Shown piece after piece: positions 40,032 to 46,556 of a stretch of DNA of 64,000 nucleotides (within the stretch, counting starts at the first letter, position 1; each line of letters opens with the position of its first letter). Both the position numbers and the translations under genes were made by a program. The notes under the pieces were generated by a model, which was given only the letters and a program-made list of their open reading frames with translations, had not been told where the DNA came from and searched no databases. Location of the stretch: positions 1 through 64,000 of the forward strand of contig LUJR01000035.1 in NCBI GenBank assembly GCA_001689515.1, given 5' to 3'. The DNA is from Bacteroidales bacterium M7. GTDB lineage: Bacteria; Bacteroidota; Bacteroidia; Bacteroidales; Muribaculaceae.

Positions 40032-40595
40032 TCAGAAGTCCTCGGAGAACGAAGCCTTAGAATTTGTCCTTATCGCATCTTGGATAAGGGATGATTCTTT
40101 GGCAAGTATTTTCCCGATCTTATCTTTCATCCATTCTTTCTCGTAAGTTTTGGAATCCCCTAATTCTATCCGAATCTTTGTAACGCCTTTCTCAAGTAAT
40201 GCCAACTGATCAGGCGTGATTGAGTATTGGGCGGAAACCTCCCATATGTTTACTCCGGAAATTGATTTCAAATCAGCAGACCCACCCATGTATGTGGATA
40301 ATTCAATCACATCGCCATTCGTGGTTTTTATTAGCATCCGGCCACCTTTGTGTATAGTTGTAACTTCTCCACAATTCAGCTGTATGCAAAGAGAATACAG
40401 CGGGGAGCCTTCCGTAGGCTGCATATAACTCAAGCCAATAAATAGTTTCATGCGATCAGAGAATCCTCCAACATTCTCTTTTGAGCAAAATATGTAGCGA
40501 TTCCCATCGGCCGGAGTGTCATCAGACACAATCTTTTGAGCAAAGGCAGAGATACCGATAATGGTGCATATCAGGAGGGTAAGTAACTTCTTCAT
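40032..40595 (-). CDS. secreted protein, cargo (moron) gene
   Basis: 187 aa. A clear signal peptide (MKKLLTLLICTIIGISAFAQ, cleavage probably after AFA) typical of Bacteroidetes exported proteins. The mature part has strands (LIKTTNGDVIELSTYMGGSA) and a C-terminal lysine-rich helix (KMWKDK-type; EKEWMKDKIGKILAKESS). It is transcribed against the surrounding tail genes and lies 1 bp after its partner gene, a common layout for lysogenic-conversion genes expressed from the prophage. Function unknown. Confidence 0.7.
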   Translation of the reverse strand: MKKLLTLLICTIIGISAFAQKIVSDDTPADGNRYIFCSKENVGGFSDRMKLFIGLSYMQPTEGSPLYSLCIQLNCGEVTTIHKGGRMLIKTTNGDVIELSTYMGGSADLKSISGVNIWEVSAQYSITPDQLALLEKGVTKIRIELGDSKTYEKEWMKDKIGKILAKESSLIQDAIRTNSKASFSEDF

Positions 40596-40596
40596 A

Positions 40597-41097
40597 TCAT
40601 TTTGTTTTCAATAGTTCCGGGTAAAAGTGCCCCACCATCCAGCGGAAGATACGGCAGGTATAGTAGTGATAATCGTAAGGGGTGTTAAAGAATCGCTCCG
40701 GGAGTTCTTCTTCGGTGGGAATCCGATCTACATATCCCCCGTCAATCTCAATGCGCCAACCATCGAATTCATAGACATCGGTTCGACCCTCGGCCGGTAT
40801 GATTGCACAGTGCACGTTGTGGGGATAGTTTTTCTTGGTTGAGAAGCCTTGCTTGAATACTCCGCAAATATAAATTGCTCGGAAACTTCCTTGTGGCTGT
40901 TCATCAAAAGTAATCGTGGGTGAAAATGGTAGCGGATCGTCAGTCTTTGGGTCTTTGTTCCATGCTGCGCAGAACTTCTTGCTCCAAGAGCCTTTCACGC
41001 AAGCGGCGCAATGATGTGATAAATCTCCCTCCCGGACGTACTTGGTCCAGAAGAATTTGAATTTGACTGGGTCGATGTTATGTCTGATAGTTACCAT
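40597..41097 (-). CDS. cargo (moron) protein, partner of the secreted protein
   Basis: 166 aa, no signal peptide. A Cys/Trp-rich segment (HHCAACVKGSWSKKFCAAW, about 28-46) and aromatic C-terminus (YDYHYYTCRIFRWMVGHFYP). Its leader on the minus strand, GCAAATATGAAG (41112-41101), resembles the phage leader box, so it may be under the same control. It and the exported protein form a two-gene leftward unit. Not recognised. Confidence 0.65.
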   Translation of the reverse strand: MVTIRHNIDPVKFKFFWTKYVREGDLSHHCAACVKGSWSKKFCAAWNKDPKTDDPLPFSPTITFDEQPQGSFRAIYICGVFKQGFSTKKNYPHNVHCAIIPAEGRTDVYEFDGWRIEIDGGYVDRIPTEEELPERFFNTPYDYHYYTCRIFRWMVGHFYPELLKTK

Positions 41098-41171
41098 TGG
41101 TCTTCATATTTGCTTTCAATCACGTTATTCAGCAACTATCCGACGTCACGCAAAAATGGCGTAGAACAACT

Positions 41172-41314
41172 GCCTAACGTCATCGAGGCCTACCACAGCC
41201 TACTATCCCATAGGAGTGTCCTACGCCAATGGCGACCGGATACACTACTCCCAATAGGATAGTATCTATTAGCCTTTTTCTTTATCAATGTGGTAGTTTC
41301 GATGACGATTAGGC
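41172..41314. repeat. 143-bp nested inverted repeat
   Basis: Outer arms GCCTAACGTCATCGAGGCCT (41172-41191, continuing ACCAC) and 41290-41314 pair over about 23 of 25 positions. Inside, TACTATCC (41201-41208) pairs with GGATAGTA (41257-41264) and extends with small bulges, and the apex is CGCC-AAT-GGCG (41224-41234). The whole element can fold into one long bulged hairpin or cruciform. It lies between the divergent cargo genes and the next promoter. Confidence 0.7.
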
Positions 41315-41409
41315 TATAATGTTCCTTGAGTGTCGTATGGGTATATGCCTCTGCATTTTACGAAACTCTCCGCAAATTTAATCATTTTTTGTGAAAGTCA
41401 GAGAAAAAT

Positions 41410-41492
41410 TTGCAGATTGGATTAAAATTTTCCTCTTGAAATTTGCACAGATGATTATTTCTTTGTAATTTTGTATATGCGGATGTGATGAT
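41410..41492 (+). promoter_or_regulatory. promoter cassette with two operators and variant leader
   Basis: Operators TTGCAGATTGGATTA (41410-41424) and TTGCACAGATGATTA (41443-41457), 33 bp apart; TTTG (41442-41445), 20-bp spacer, TAATTTTG (41466-41473). At the leader position (41478) stands TGCGGATGTGATGATTA, closer to the operator than to the usual leader. It drives the small gene at 41666 and probably the antirepressor. Confidence 0.7.
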
Positions 41493-41511
41493 TAAATCAT
41501 TGAGGCACAAC

Positions 41512-41668
41512 TCCTAAAACAACAAATAGTATGACAATAACCAGCAAATCAAAGACATTCAGACCGAGGAAGGTGCGGACAAGCGGAAACGCCCCGGCGG
41601 AGGTTCATACTAGCCTTCGTAGGACACCCTCCCTCGGTTTTTCACTTCCTAAAACAACAAATAGTATG
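41512..41668 (+). repeat. 22-bp direct repeat of a leader with start codon
   Basis: TCCTAAAACAACAAATAGTA plus TG occurs at 41512-41533 and again at 41647-41668, 135 bp apart and in the same reading frame. Each copy ends in ATG; the second starts the 41666 gene. The frame from the first ATG stays open through to the second, across the hairpin between them. Confidence 0.75.
41563..41642 (+). terminator. attenuator-like hairpin with T run
   Basis: ACCGAGGAAGGTG (41563-41575) pairs with CACCCTCCCTCGGT (41625-41638) with two small imperfections, followed by TTTTT (41638-41642). The long loop has its own GC-rich pairing (CGCCCCGGCG area). Standing between two identical leader copies it looks like a conditional terminator upstream of the 41666 gene. 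Confidence 0.6.
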
Positions 41669-41878
41669 GCAACTTACAGCAAAGAACTCGCCCAGAACTG
41701 GATCAACAAGTACAACAACTCAGCAGCCAAAGCAGAAGGCACCTCATTCGAGGACTTTCTCATGGACTGCATGATGGATTACGGCCATAACGAAGAAGCG
41801 GCCGTTGCAGTCTGCGAGTCTATCAACATCGCCACATTCATACCTTTCTGCGAAGAGGTTAACGGCGGAGCACTCTAA
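41666..41878 (+). CDS. small acidic protein, first gene of the antirepressor unit
   Basis: 70 aa from the second leader ATG; an in-frame start at 41531 would add 45 residues coded by the hairpin region. Helical, acidic (ELAQNWINKYNNSAAKAEGT; EDFLMDCMMDYGHNEEAAVA). Likely high expression given its leader. Not recognised. Confidence 0.6.
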   Translation: MATYSKELAQNWINKYNNSAAKAEGTSFEDFLMDCMMDYGHNEEAAVAVCESINIATFIPFCEEVNGGAL

Positions 41879-41903
41879 AATCCCCACATCAAAAACATCA
41901 ATC

Positions 41904-41933
41904 ATGGTAGCCGGTTCGTCCGGCTGCCTCTAA
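41904..41933 (+). promoter_or_regulatory. intergenic hairpin coextensive with a 9-codon frame
   Basis: A 9-bp stem (41906-41914 with 41920-41928, one G-T pair) and 5-nt loop. An ATG at its foot opens a frame of nine codons ending TAA at 41931-41933. No T run follows, so it is probably not a terminator. A similar arrangement is at 48399-48434. Confidence 0.4.
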
Positions 41934-41945
41934 TCCCACACTCGT

Positions 41946-42788
41946 ATGCAAGAGACAACATCAATGGATGTCGCAAGAGCATTAGGAAGGAAAAACCACG
42001 GCAATTTCCTAATCAGCTTGCGACGGATCGAAGCCAAAACCGGATATTCGTTTACCAAGGCGATGCGGACAATCGGAATGAAACACGGTTTCAGCAAAGA
42101 ATGTCCATACTATAAACTGACGATTGAGGATTGCAACATAATCAAGAGCTATCTAACGAAACCTGAAGAAAAGGAAATAATGACGGCATTTATATCCGCC
42201 TTATTCTCAAAGGAAAAACCGGCCATCCACACATCTAAAGCTCTTGCTTCACAGCCGCGTATTGAATTGTTCAAGTCAGATGGTTTTGGCGAACTGCACG
42301 TTACATTCGATACAGACCAGTTGTGGTATTGCCTATCAGATATATGCAGAAGCCTTGAATTGCTAATAAAAGAGGGCGAACGCATAGTTCGGCAGAATGT
42401 ATGCGCTACGAAAGATTTTCTTGTAAAGAGAATGAAACGCACCGCAGGAGAATTATTTGTAGATTACGATGGATTGTTATCCGTCATAATCGAAAGCAAG
42501 AAATCCAAAGCCAACTCATACCGAAAATGGGTAACAAACATTCTTCCAACCAAACAAAATGTTGCACCCGCTATTGTGCCGGAATGTTACCCGACATTAG
42601 ATGAATACTTCACTTTATACGTGCCTGCACCGGAATTCCATGAAGCCCTTTCTGAGGTGAATGCTCATTGCCTTACTGCGGCAGGACGATCAGGGATGAA
42701 TTCAGAGAAACGTAAATCCCTCATCAGGGATGTTGGAATCCTCAACACATTCTGCGACACACTAAAAGCCGTTTACCAACTCGCTTAA
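41946..42788 (+). CDS. Rha/BRO-N-type antirepressor
   Basis: 280 aa. N-terminal part (about 1-85) resembles the Rha-type segment (SMDVARALGRKNHGNFLISL), followed by a BRO-N-like domain (about 105-200: ELHVTFDTDQLWYCLSDICR, then DYDGLLSVIIESKKSKANSY and KWVTNILPTK), the core of phage antirepressors. The C-terminal domain (FHEALSEVNAHCLTAAGRSG) is additional. Antirepressors bind and neutralise phage repressors; here the repressor lacks a protease domain, so this protein may provide induction. It is under an operator-bearing promoter itself. Confidence 0.75.
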   Translation: MQETTSMDVARALGRKNHGNFLISLRRIEAKTGYSFTKAMRTIGMKHGFSKECPYYKLTIEDCNIIKSYLTKPEEKEIMTAFISALFSKEKPAIHTSKALASQPRIELFKSDGFGELHVTFDTDQLWYCLSDICRSLELLIKEGERIVRQNVCATKDFLVKRMKRTAGELFVDYDGLLSVIIESKKSKANSYRKWVTNILPTKQNVAPAIVPECYPTLDEYFTLYVPAPEFHEALSEVNAHCLTAAGRSGMNSEKRKSLIRDVGILNTFCDTLKAVYQLA

Positions 42789-42848
42789 ATGCAAATAAGA
42801 TATTGATATTTCAGGGATTGTCCGTGAGGTCAGTCCCTTTGTTGTAAT

Positions 42849-42873
42849 AAAAAGGAGAGAGTTACCTCTCTCC
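42849..42873 (-). terminator. Rho-independent terminator, minus strand
   Basis: A perfect 8-bp stem GGAGAGAG/CTCTCTCC (42854-42861 with 42866-42873), 4-nt loop, followed on the minus strand by TTTTT (42853-42849). It ends the leftward small membrane gene and separates it from the antirepressor unit. Confidence 0.75.
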
Positions 42874-42895
42874 TCGTTGGCAGGCTGTGGAATTG

Positions 42896-43042
42896 CTATT
42901 TACCTTTTGGGGGCATTGGGCGTTTGTTAGATTTACGCCGTTTCTTCCGTTTACCCTTTCCATTAGTGAAAAAACTCCAGATTGTAATAACGGTAGCGAT
43001 GAAGTTTAGAACATCAATGAAATGCTTGAGGATTTGTTCCAT
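42896..43042 (-). CDS. small basic membrane protein
   Basis: 48 aa from the ATG at 43042 (a Met six residues earlier, 43060, and a TTG at 43078 are alternatives). One hydrophobic helix (about 8-27: FIDVLNFIATVITIWSFF) followed by a strongly basic tail (KGKRKKRRKSNKRPMPPKGK), so a membrane span with a cytoplasmic positive tail. It has its own terminator and runs against its neighbours, with an 11-bp inverted repeat (42876-42886 and 43068-43078) around it. It could be a holin-like, exclusion or toxin-type peptide. Confidence 0.5.
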   Translation of the reverse strand: MEQILKHFIDVLNFIATVITIWSFFTNGKGKRKKRRKSNKRPMPPKGK

Positions 43043-43078
43043 GTTGTATGTGCTACCCATTTGAGCGTAGCCTGCCAA

Positions 43079-43220
43079 CTCCTAAAGCGGTAGGCCAGTT
43101 GCTCACTTATTTAGCCCGGTTGCTGCACGAATAATGGGTCGGCAGATAACTATGGAACCAAGTGCCAACGCGCAAATGTAATCAAATTAGGCTGAATACG
43201 CTCTAGGCCAGGCGAGAAAA
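43079..43220. other. gene-free spacer
   Basis: No gene found. On the minus strand a possible -7 box TACATTTG (43180-43173) points toward the small membrane gene, but no -33 box sits 19-21 bp before it. The rest shows no structure I can name. Confidence 0.3.
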
Positions 43221-43298
43221 TTGCAGATACGATTAAAATAAATGCTCAAATGCTTGCGTATATGATTATTTTTGCTTACTTTTGTATAAGCAAATAAG
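43221..43298 (+). promoter_or_regulatory. promoter cassette with two operators and leader box
   Basis: Operators TTGCAGATACGATTA (43221-43235) and TTGCGTATATGATTA (43254-43268), 33 bp apart; CTTG (43253-43256), 20-bp spacer, TACTTTTG (43277-43284); leader AGCAAATAAG (43289-43298). Same architecture as the cassettes at 8817 and 49348. Confidence 0.75.
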
Positions 43299-43328
43299 AT
43301 GTTTTTATAATCAAAAACCATAGGACAT

Positions 43329-43538
43329 ATGAGAAGATACAAATTAGTCAAGACAGCCACCGGCTATGAAGCCCGAAATACCAAAGGCTAGGCGATTGCC
43401 TTTGTGTCGCAGGATTCCCCTAATATAATTCGCGTTGATTATGAAATTCCTTGTGGATGGGAAAAAGAAAAATTCGAGGGCGATCTGTCAAAATGGAGCG
43501 AGAAGGATATTCGCAATATGTTGCGAACCTTAATTTGA
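43329..43538 (+). pseudogene. small gene interrupted by an in-frame amber codon
   Basis: From ATG 43329 the frame reads MRRYKLVKTATGYEARNTKG, then TAG at 43389-43391, and continues open for 48 codons (AIAFVSQDSPNIIRVDYEIP, ... WSEKDIRNMLRTLI) to TGA 43536-43538. Both halves have normal composition and the total, 69 residues, suits the small accessory proteins here. One C-to-T change in CAG would create the TAG. It is the first gene behind a strong promoter. Confidence 0.5.
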
Positions 43539-43544
43539 TGCGCC

Positions 43545-43961
43545 ATGAACACGCTGACAAAAACGACAATCCCCACTATAGACTGCCAAGAGTTGTTATC
43601 ATTGTTAACTTGCGCTCTCGACTACGGATACAACTTTTGTCTTGCCGATGAGTTGACTATATGCAATCCCATTGACGGCGATGTTTACTATGATGAGATT
43701 GTTTCAGCATTGCTCGACGGCCGTGATATAGTTTTCAAGGATAAAGCCGACAGTTCAATTAAAAACCTTACGTATGGAGGGTTACTCCATGCTGCCTTTG
43801 AGTTTGCACAGGAATATCCAAAGATATATTCTCGCATCGGTGGTGAAGATGGATACATCCCTCAGGTTGGGTTGCGAATACTTCTGGTTGCCCTATATGG
43901 TTGGGCGCGGGTTGCAACCGACATAGGAGAACGGTTTTCCAACTTCATCAAACTCAACTGA
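43545..43961 (+). CDS. hypothetical protein
   Basis: 138 aa, with alternating helices and strands (TIDCQELLSLLTCALDYGYN; LTYGGLLHAAFEFAQEYPKI). It starts 6 bp after the interrupted gene. A stand-alone leader box TGCAAATAAG (43969-43978) follows its stop. Not recognised. Confidence 0.6.
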   Translation: MNTLTKTTIPTIDCQELLSLLTCALDYGYNFCLADELTICNPIDGDVYYDEIVSALLDGRDIVFKDKADSSIKNLTYGGLLHAAFEFAQEYPKIYSRIGGEDGYIPQVGLRILLVALYGWARVATDIGERFSNFIKLN

Positions 43962-44007
43962 AGATAAATGCAAATAAGATATTCACAATTAAAAACCCAT
44001 AAGTATT

Positions 44008-44250
44008 ATGTTCGACTTTCACGAACCTGAGCCACCGAAAGTATACTGGCTCGATGTAAGAGCCGGTTTGTCAGATGTGGACCGGCACGAAATCTACGCC
44101 GATTTTGAAATGGCTCGCCACAACTACGAAGTCTGGAAATATGACAGCAGAGTCATGAACGCTCACGGATCAGTGTCGCTTGTCGAAATGACTCCGGACG
44201 AGAATGGCAAGTATGTTGTTGCCCGAGAACTCGGCGACAAGCAATGGTAA
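44008..44250 (+). CDS. hypothetical small acidic protein
   Basis: 80 aa, behind the stand-alone leader box at 43969. Contains HEPEPPKVYWLDVRAGLSDV and an aromatic acidic middle (EIYADFEMARHNYEVWKYD). Not recognised. Confidence 0.55.
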   Translation: MFDFHEPEPPKVYWLDVRAGLSDVDRHEIYADFEMARHNYEVWKYDSRVMNAHGSVSLVEMTPDENGKYVVARELGDKQW

Positions 44251-44271
44251 TAATCCTCTAACAATATCAAT

Positions 44272-44646
44272 ATGGAAACTGCTCTATTGGAAGTTGGACT
44301 CGCGCCGTCATGTGTTCATACGGACAAACGTGAACGCAAATATTACCTGATGAAGAGGTTTGTAAGGGCCGCAATTAGGCTTCGCGAAGCCGGAATTAAC
44401 CTTGGCGTTAAGATTGTAGCCTTTTTCTACGAAACTCCTTTCAACTTCAAGGTAATGGTAAATGGCGATGCTCACTTTGAGAAGGTTGCCGACATCTTCT
44501 GTACTCTTGAGTTTACCAACGACGAGCGCCGAGAGATTCTTATGGCATTAGATATCACCACTTTTGAAAAGATGGAGTGTGAAGTTGCTGCTCGAGGATA
44601 TCAAATGAACTACGCCTCTCCCATTTTTGCCGTAATAACATTCTAA
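44272..44646 (+). CDS. hypothetical protein
   Basis: 124 aa, helical with a basic region (HTDKRERKYYLMKRFVRAAI) and strands (VKIVAFFYETPFNFKVMVNG). 21 bp after the previous gene. Not recognised. Confidence 0.55.
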   Translation: METALLEVGLAPSCVHTDKRERKYYLMKRFVRAAIRLREAGINLGVKIVAFFYETPFNFKVMVNGDAHFEKVADIFCTLEFTNDERREILMALDITTFEKMECEVAARGYQMNYASPIFAVITF

Positions 44647-44659
44647 CATCATTAAAGAT

Positions 44660-45064
44660 ATGCCTAACGAAAGACATATATCGCTCGTTGCGTTTCTTAA
44701 CTCAGATATTAACGAACGCAACAACAACCTGCCTGAGCAATACTGTCTGAAATCCGGCTATGCCAACGGCTATGTTGCTGTACCGCCAGAACACCCTCTC
44801 CATGGGAAATCATTTGTGGACTTCACGCTTGATGTTCACGGTGGAGTCACATTCACCGACCATTATGGAACAGTGAAGCGGAACTTCAAGAATATAGAAT
44901 ACATCGATGATGCGTCAGACGTGTCCGATAATTGGTGGGTAATAGGTTTCGATACATGCCATTTTGAAGATTCGTTGGAACGTTGGCCCAAAGAAGCAGT
45001 AATCGCTGAAACACAAAATTTGAAACACCAACTCGAAGAACTATGCACAAACTCAGGCCAATAA
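44660..45064 (+). CDS. hypothetical protein
   Basis: 134 aa, alpha/beta, with YANGYVAVPPEHPLHGKSFV then FTLDVHGGVTFTDHYG and a Trp-rich DNWWVIGFDTCHFED; such 'G-Y-V-x-V-P-x-x-H-P' patterns recur in small phage accessory proteins of unknown role. It overlaps the YopX-like gene by 22 bases. Confidence 0.6.
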   Translation: MPNERHISLVAFLNSDINERNNNLPEQYCLKSGYANGYVAVPPEHPLHGKSFVDFTLDVHGGVTFTDHYGTVKRNFKNIEYIDDASDVSDNWWVIGFDTCHFEDSLERWPKEAVIAETQNLKHQLEELCTNSGQ

Positions 45065-45447
45065 TCTTTCGAGGCAAACGCCTTGACAATGGCGAATGGG
45101 TTGAGGGCGACCTCATCTGTAACGATGGAGCCAGCCATCCGAAAATCAAGTTCGCAAAAGAGAGCGGTATCGACTACGACACTAAGGCTGTCGATGAAGC
45201 GACCGTATGCCAACTTGCCGGGACTTTCGGTGGGTTGAAAGTGTGGGAGCACGACCTCATCGTTTTCAATGCGACATTTCCTTGTGAAGTCGTATGGAAT
45301 CCTGACACCGGTGGCTTTGCACTCCTTGAGATTATGTCGCAAGACCTCGGAACATCCAGCCTCGGATATATGCTATCAGAGTATCGCTTCAAGCATATCA
45401 ACTTTGGCTTCATCGGAGACAACATAGAAAATATACCTTACAAATGA
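45043..45447 (+). CDS. YopX-like protein
   Basis: 134 aa. IIFRGKRLDNGEWVEGDLIC (about 6-25), the TVCQLAGTFGG strand (about 53-63), WEHDLIVFNA and a final segment on the FGFIGDN pattern match YopX proteins (first named from phage SPbeta). The family is found in phages and mobile elements; its role is unknown. It overlaps the next gene by four bases. Confidence 0.75.
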   Translation: MHKLRPIIFRGKRLDNGEWVEGDLICNDGASHPKIKFAKESGIDYDTKAVDEATVCQLAGTFGGLKVWEHDLIVFNATFPCEVVWNPDTGGFALLEIMSQDLGTSSLGYMLSEYRFKHINFGFIGDNIENIPYK

Positions 45448-45743
45448 AAACAGTAAAACAACTACTGTCAGGTGAAGGCGACTTGCGCCCTATAACCTTG
45501 GTATTCGATGACGACCGTAAAATCACTTGCCTCATCACGGAATTCCGTGTGGATAGATCGCGGAATACCGAGGGTAAAAACCTCTACGATATACGCCATT
45601 CTGATGACGATTGGTGCGACCCTGCCACGGTCGAGGACAACGTAGTAGTGAACTGGTTCGGTACCATCATTACATTTAGCCCGATTGATTTAGGCCCTGA
45701 CAACTATCTCGAAATTAAAGACTACTGGTATGAAGACGAGTGA
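45444..45743 (+). CDS. hypothetical protein
   Basis: 99 aa, beta-rich (ITLVFDDDRKITCLITEFRV; NWFGTIITFSPIDLG). Overlaps both neighbours by a few bases. Sometimes seen beside YopX-like genes as a small LPD-type protein; I cannot name it. Confidence 0.55.
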   Translation: MKTVKQLLSGEGDLRPITLVFDDDRKITCLITEFRVDRSRNTEGKNLYDIRHSDDDWCDPATVEDNVVVNWFGTIITFSPIDLGPDNYLEIKDYWYEDE

Positions 45744-45868
45744 AGAACTCGCGGACTTGGCATGGAGTAATGCCGAGAAGTATCAACTACCGCTCCGCGG
45801 ATCATTATCTCCGCAACCGAGAGTTCTATGAGAACGAAGACAACTACGCACTTCATCCAAGTTTTTAA
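45730..45868 (+). pseudogene. small gene, possibly frameshifted
   Basis: From ATG 45730 (overlapping the previous stop) 33 codons read MKTSEELADLAWSNAEKYQL... to TGA 45829-45831. From ATG 45770 in the +1 frame 32 codons read MPRSINYRSADHYLRNREFY... to TAA 45866-45868. The first half of one and the second half of the other look like one small protein split by a shift near 45780-45790. Both are short, so this is tentative. Confidence 0.3.
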
Positions 45869-45886
45869 CTAAATATCAAATCTCAA

Positions 45887-46519
45887 ATGGAAAAGAAAAT
45901 CATGAAAGCGATGTATTCAAGCATCGTGAGCAAGGACCCAATCCGTCCCATTATGACGGGTGTGTTCTTCGACCAAAACTGCTGTGTGGCAACTGATACC
46001 CACATGTTGGTAGTTTTCAACCACACCAACCCTAAATTTGTCGGCAAAGTAATGTCGGCGAATGGAGAAGAAATTCCCGGCAAGTTTCCCGACTACAACC
46101 GTGTGTTTCCGTCGAAGGAACGGCTCTCCAAGTTTCACCCGCGCATTGACCTCGCACAACTCCAGAAAGCCTGCGCATGGTTCAGCCGACAGCCCGGTTT
46201 CACCGAAAAAGACAGCGTGGTAATCCGTGGAAAAGGGTTGTCAATCAAATTTCTCGGCAATATCCTCAATCTCATAGCCCTCACGCCGGAGATAAAGAGT
46301 GCTGAAATGCTCCAAACGCCCGAGGGTAACGCAGCGGTTATCAAGAGCAAAAGTTTCCGCGCGTTACTGATGCCCCTGACCGTCGATGAAAGCAAGGTCG
46401 ATGCACCTCGTGAAGAAGAATGCCCGGTTACGCTCACTCTTGAAAACCTCATCAACATGTTCGTCTTTGAAGGGTGGAAACCAAAGCCGCAGGAAGACCC
46501 TATGGCGTGGATGGACTAA
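45887..46519 (+). CDS. sliding-clamp-like protein
   Basis: 210 aa. IMKAMYSSIVSKDPIRPIMT (4-23) and CCVATDTHMLVVF (about 31-43, compare 'ATDGHRL') repeat the clamp pattern of DNA polymerase III beta domains; FPDYNRVFP (about 66-74) corresponds to the Y-P region, and the C-terminal half has another such unit ending in ALLMPLTV. It is shorter than a three-domain clamp (about 370 aa), so it has one or two clamp-like domains and may bind or mimic the clamp. The gene before ParB; both may serve replication. Confidence 0.6.
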   Translation: MEKKIMKAMYSSIVSKDPIRPIMTGVFFDQNCCVATDTHMLVVFNHTNPKFVGKVMSANGEEIPGKFPDYNRVFPSKERLSKFHPRIDLAQLQKACAWFSRQPGFTEKDSVVIRGKGLSIKFLGNILNLIALTPEIKSAEMLQTPEGNAAVIKSKSFRALLMPLTVDESKVDAPREEECPVTLTLENLINMFVFEGWKPKPQEDPMAWMD

Positions 46520-46556
46520 AAAATCAATGACAACTCAAACTAAATATCAATAAGAA

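Noticed and set aside
17289..43538. Alternative genetic code (TGA or TAG reassigned)
   Set aside because: Both codons end many intact genes in the window with proper gene overlaps, so the interrupted genes are local events.
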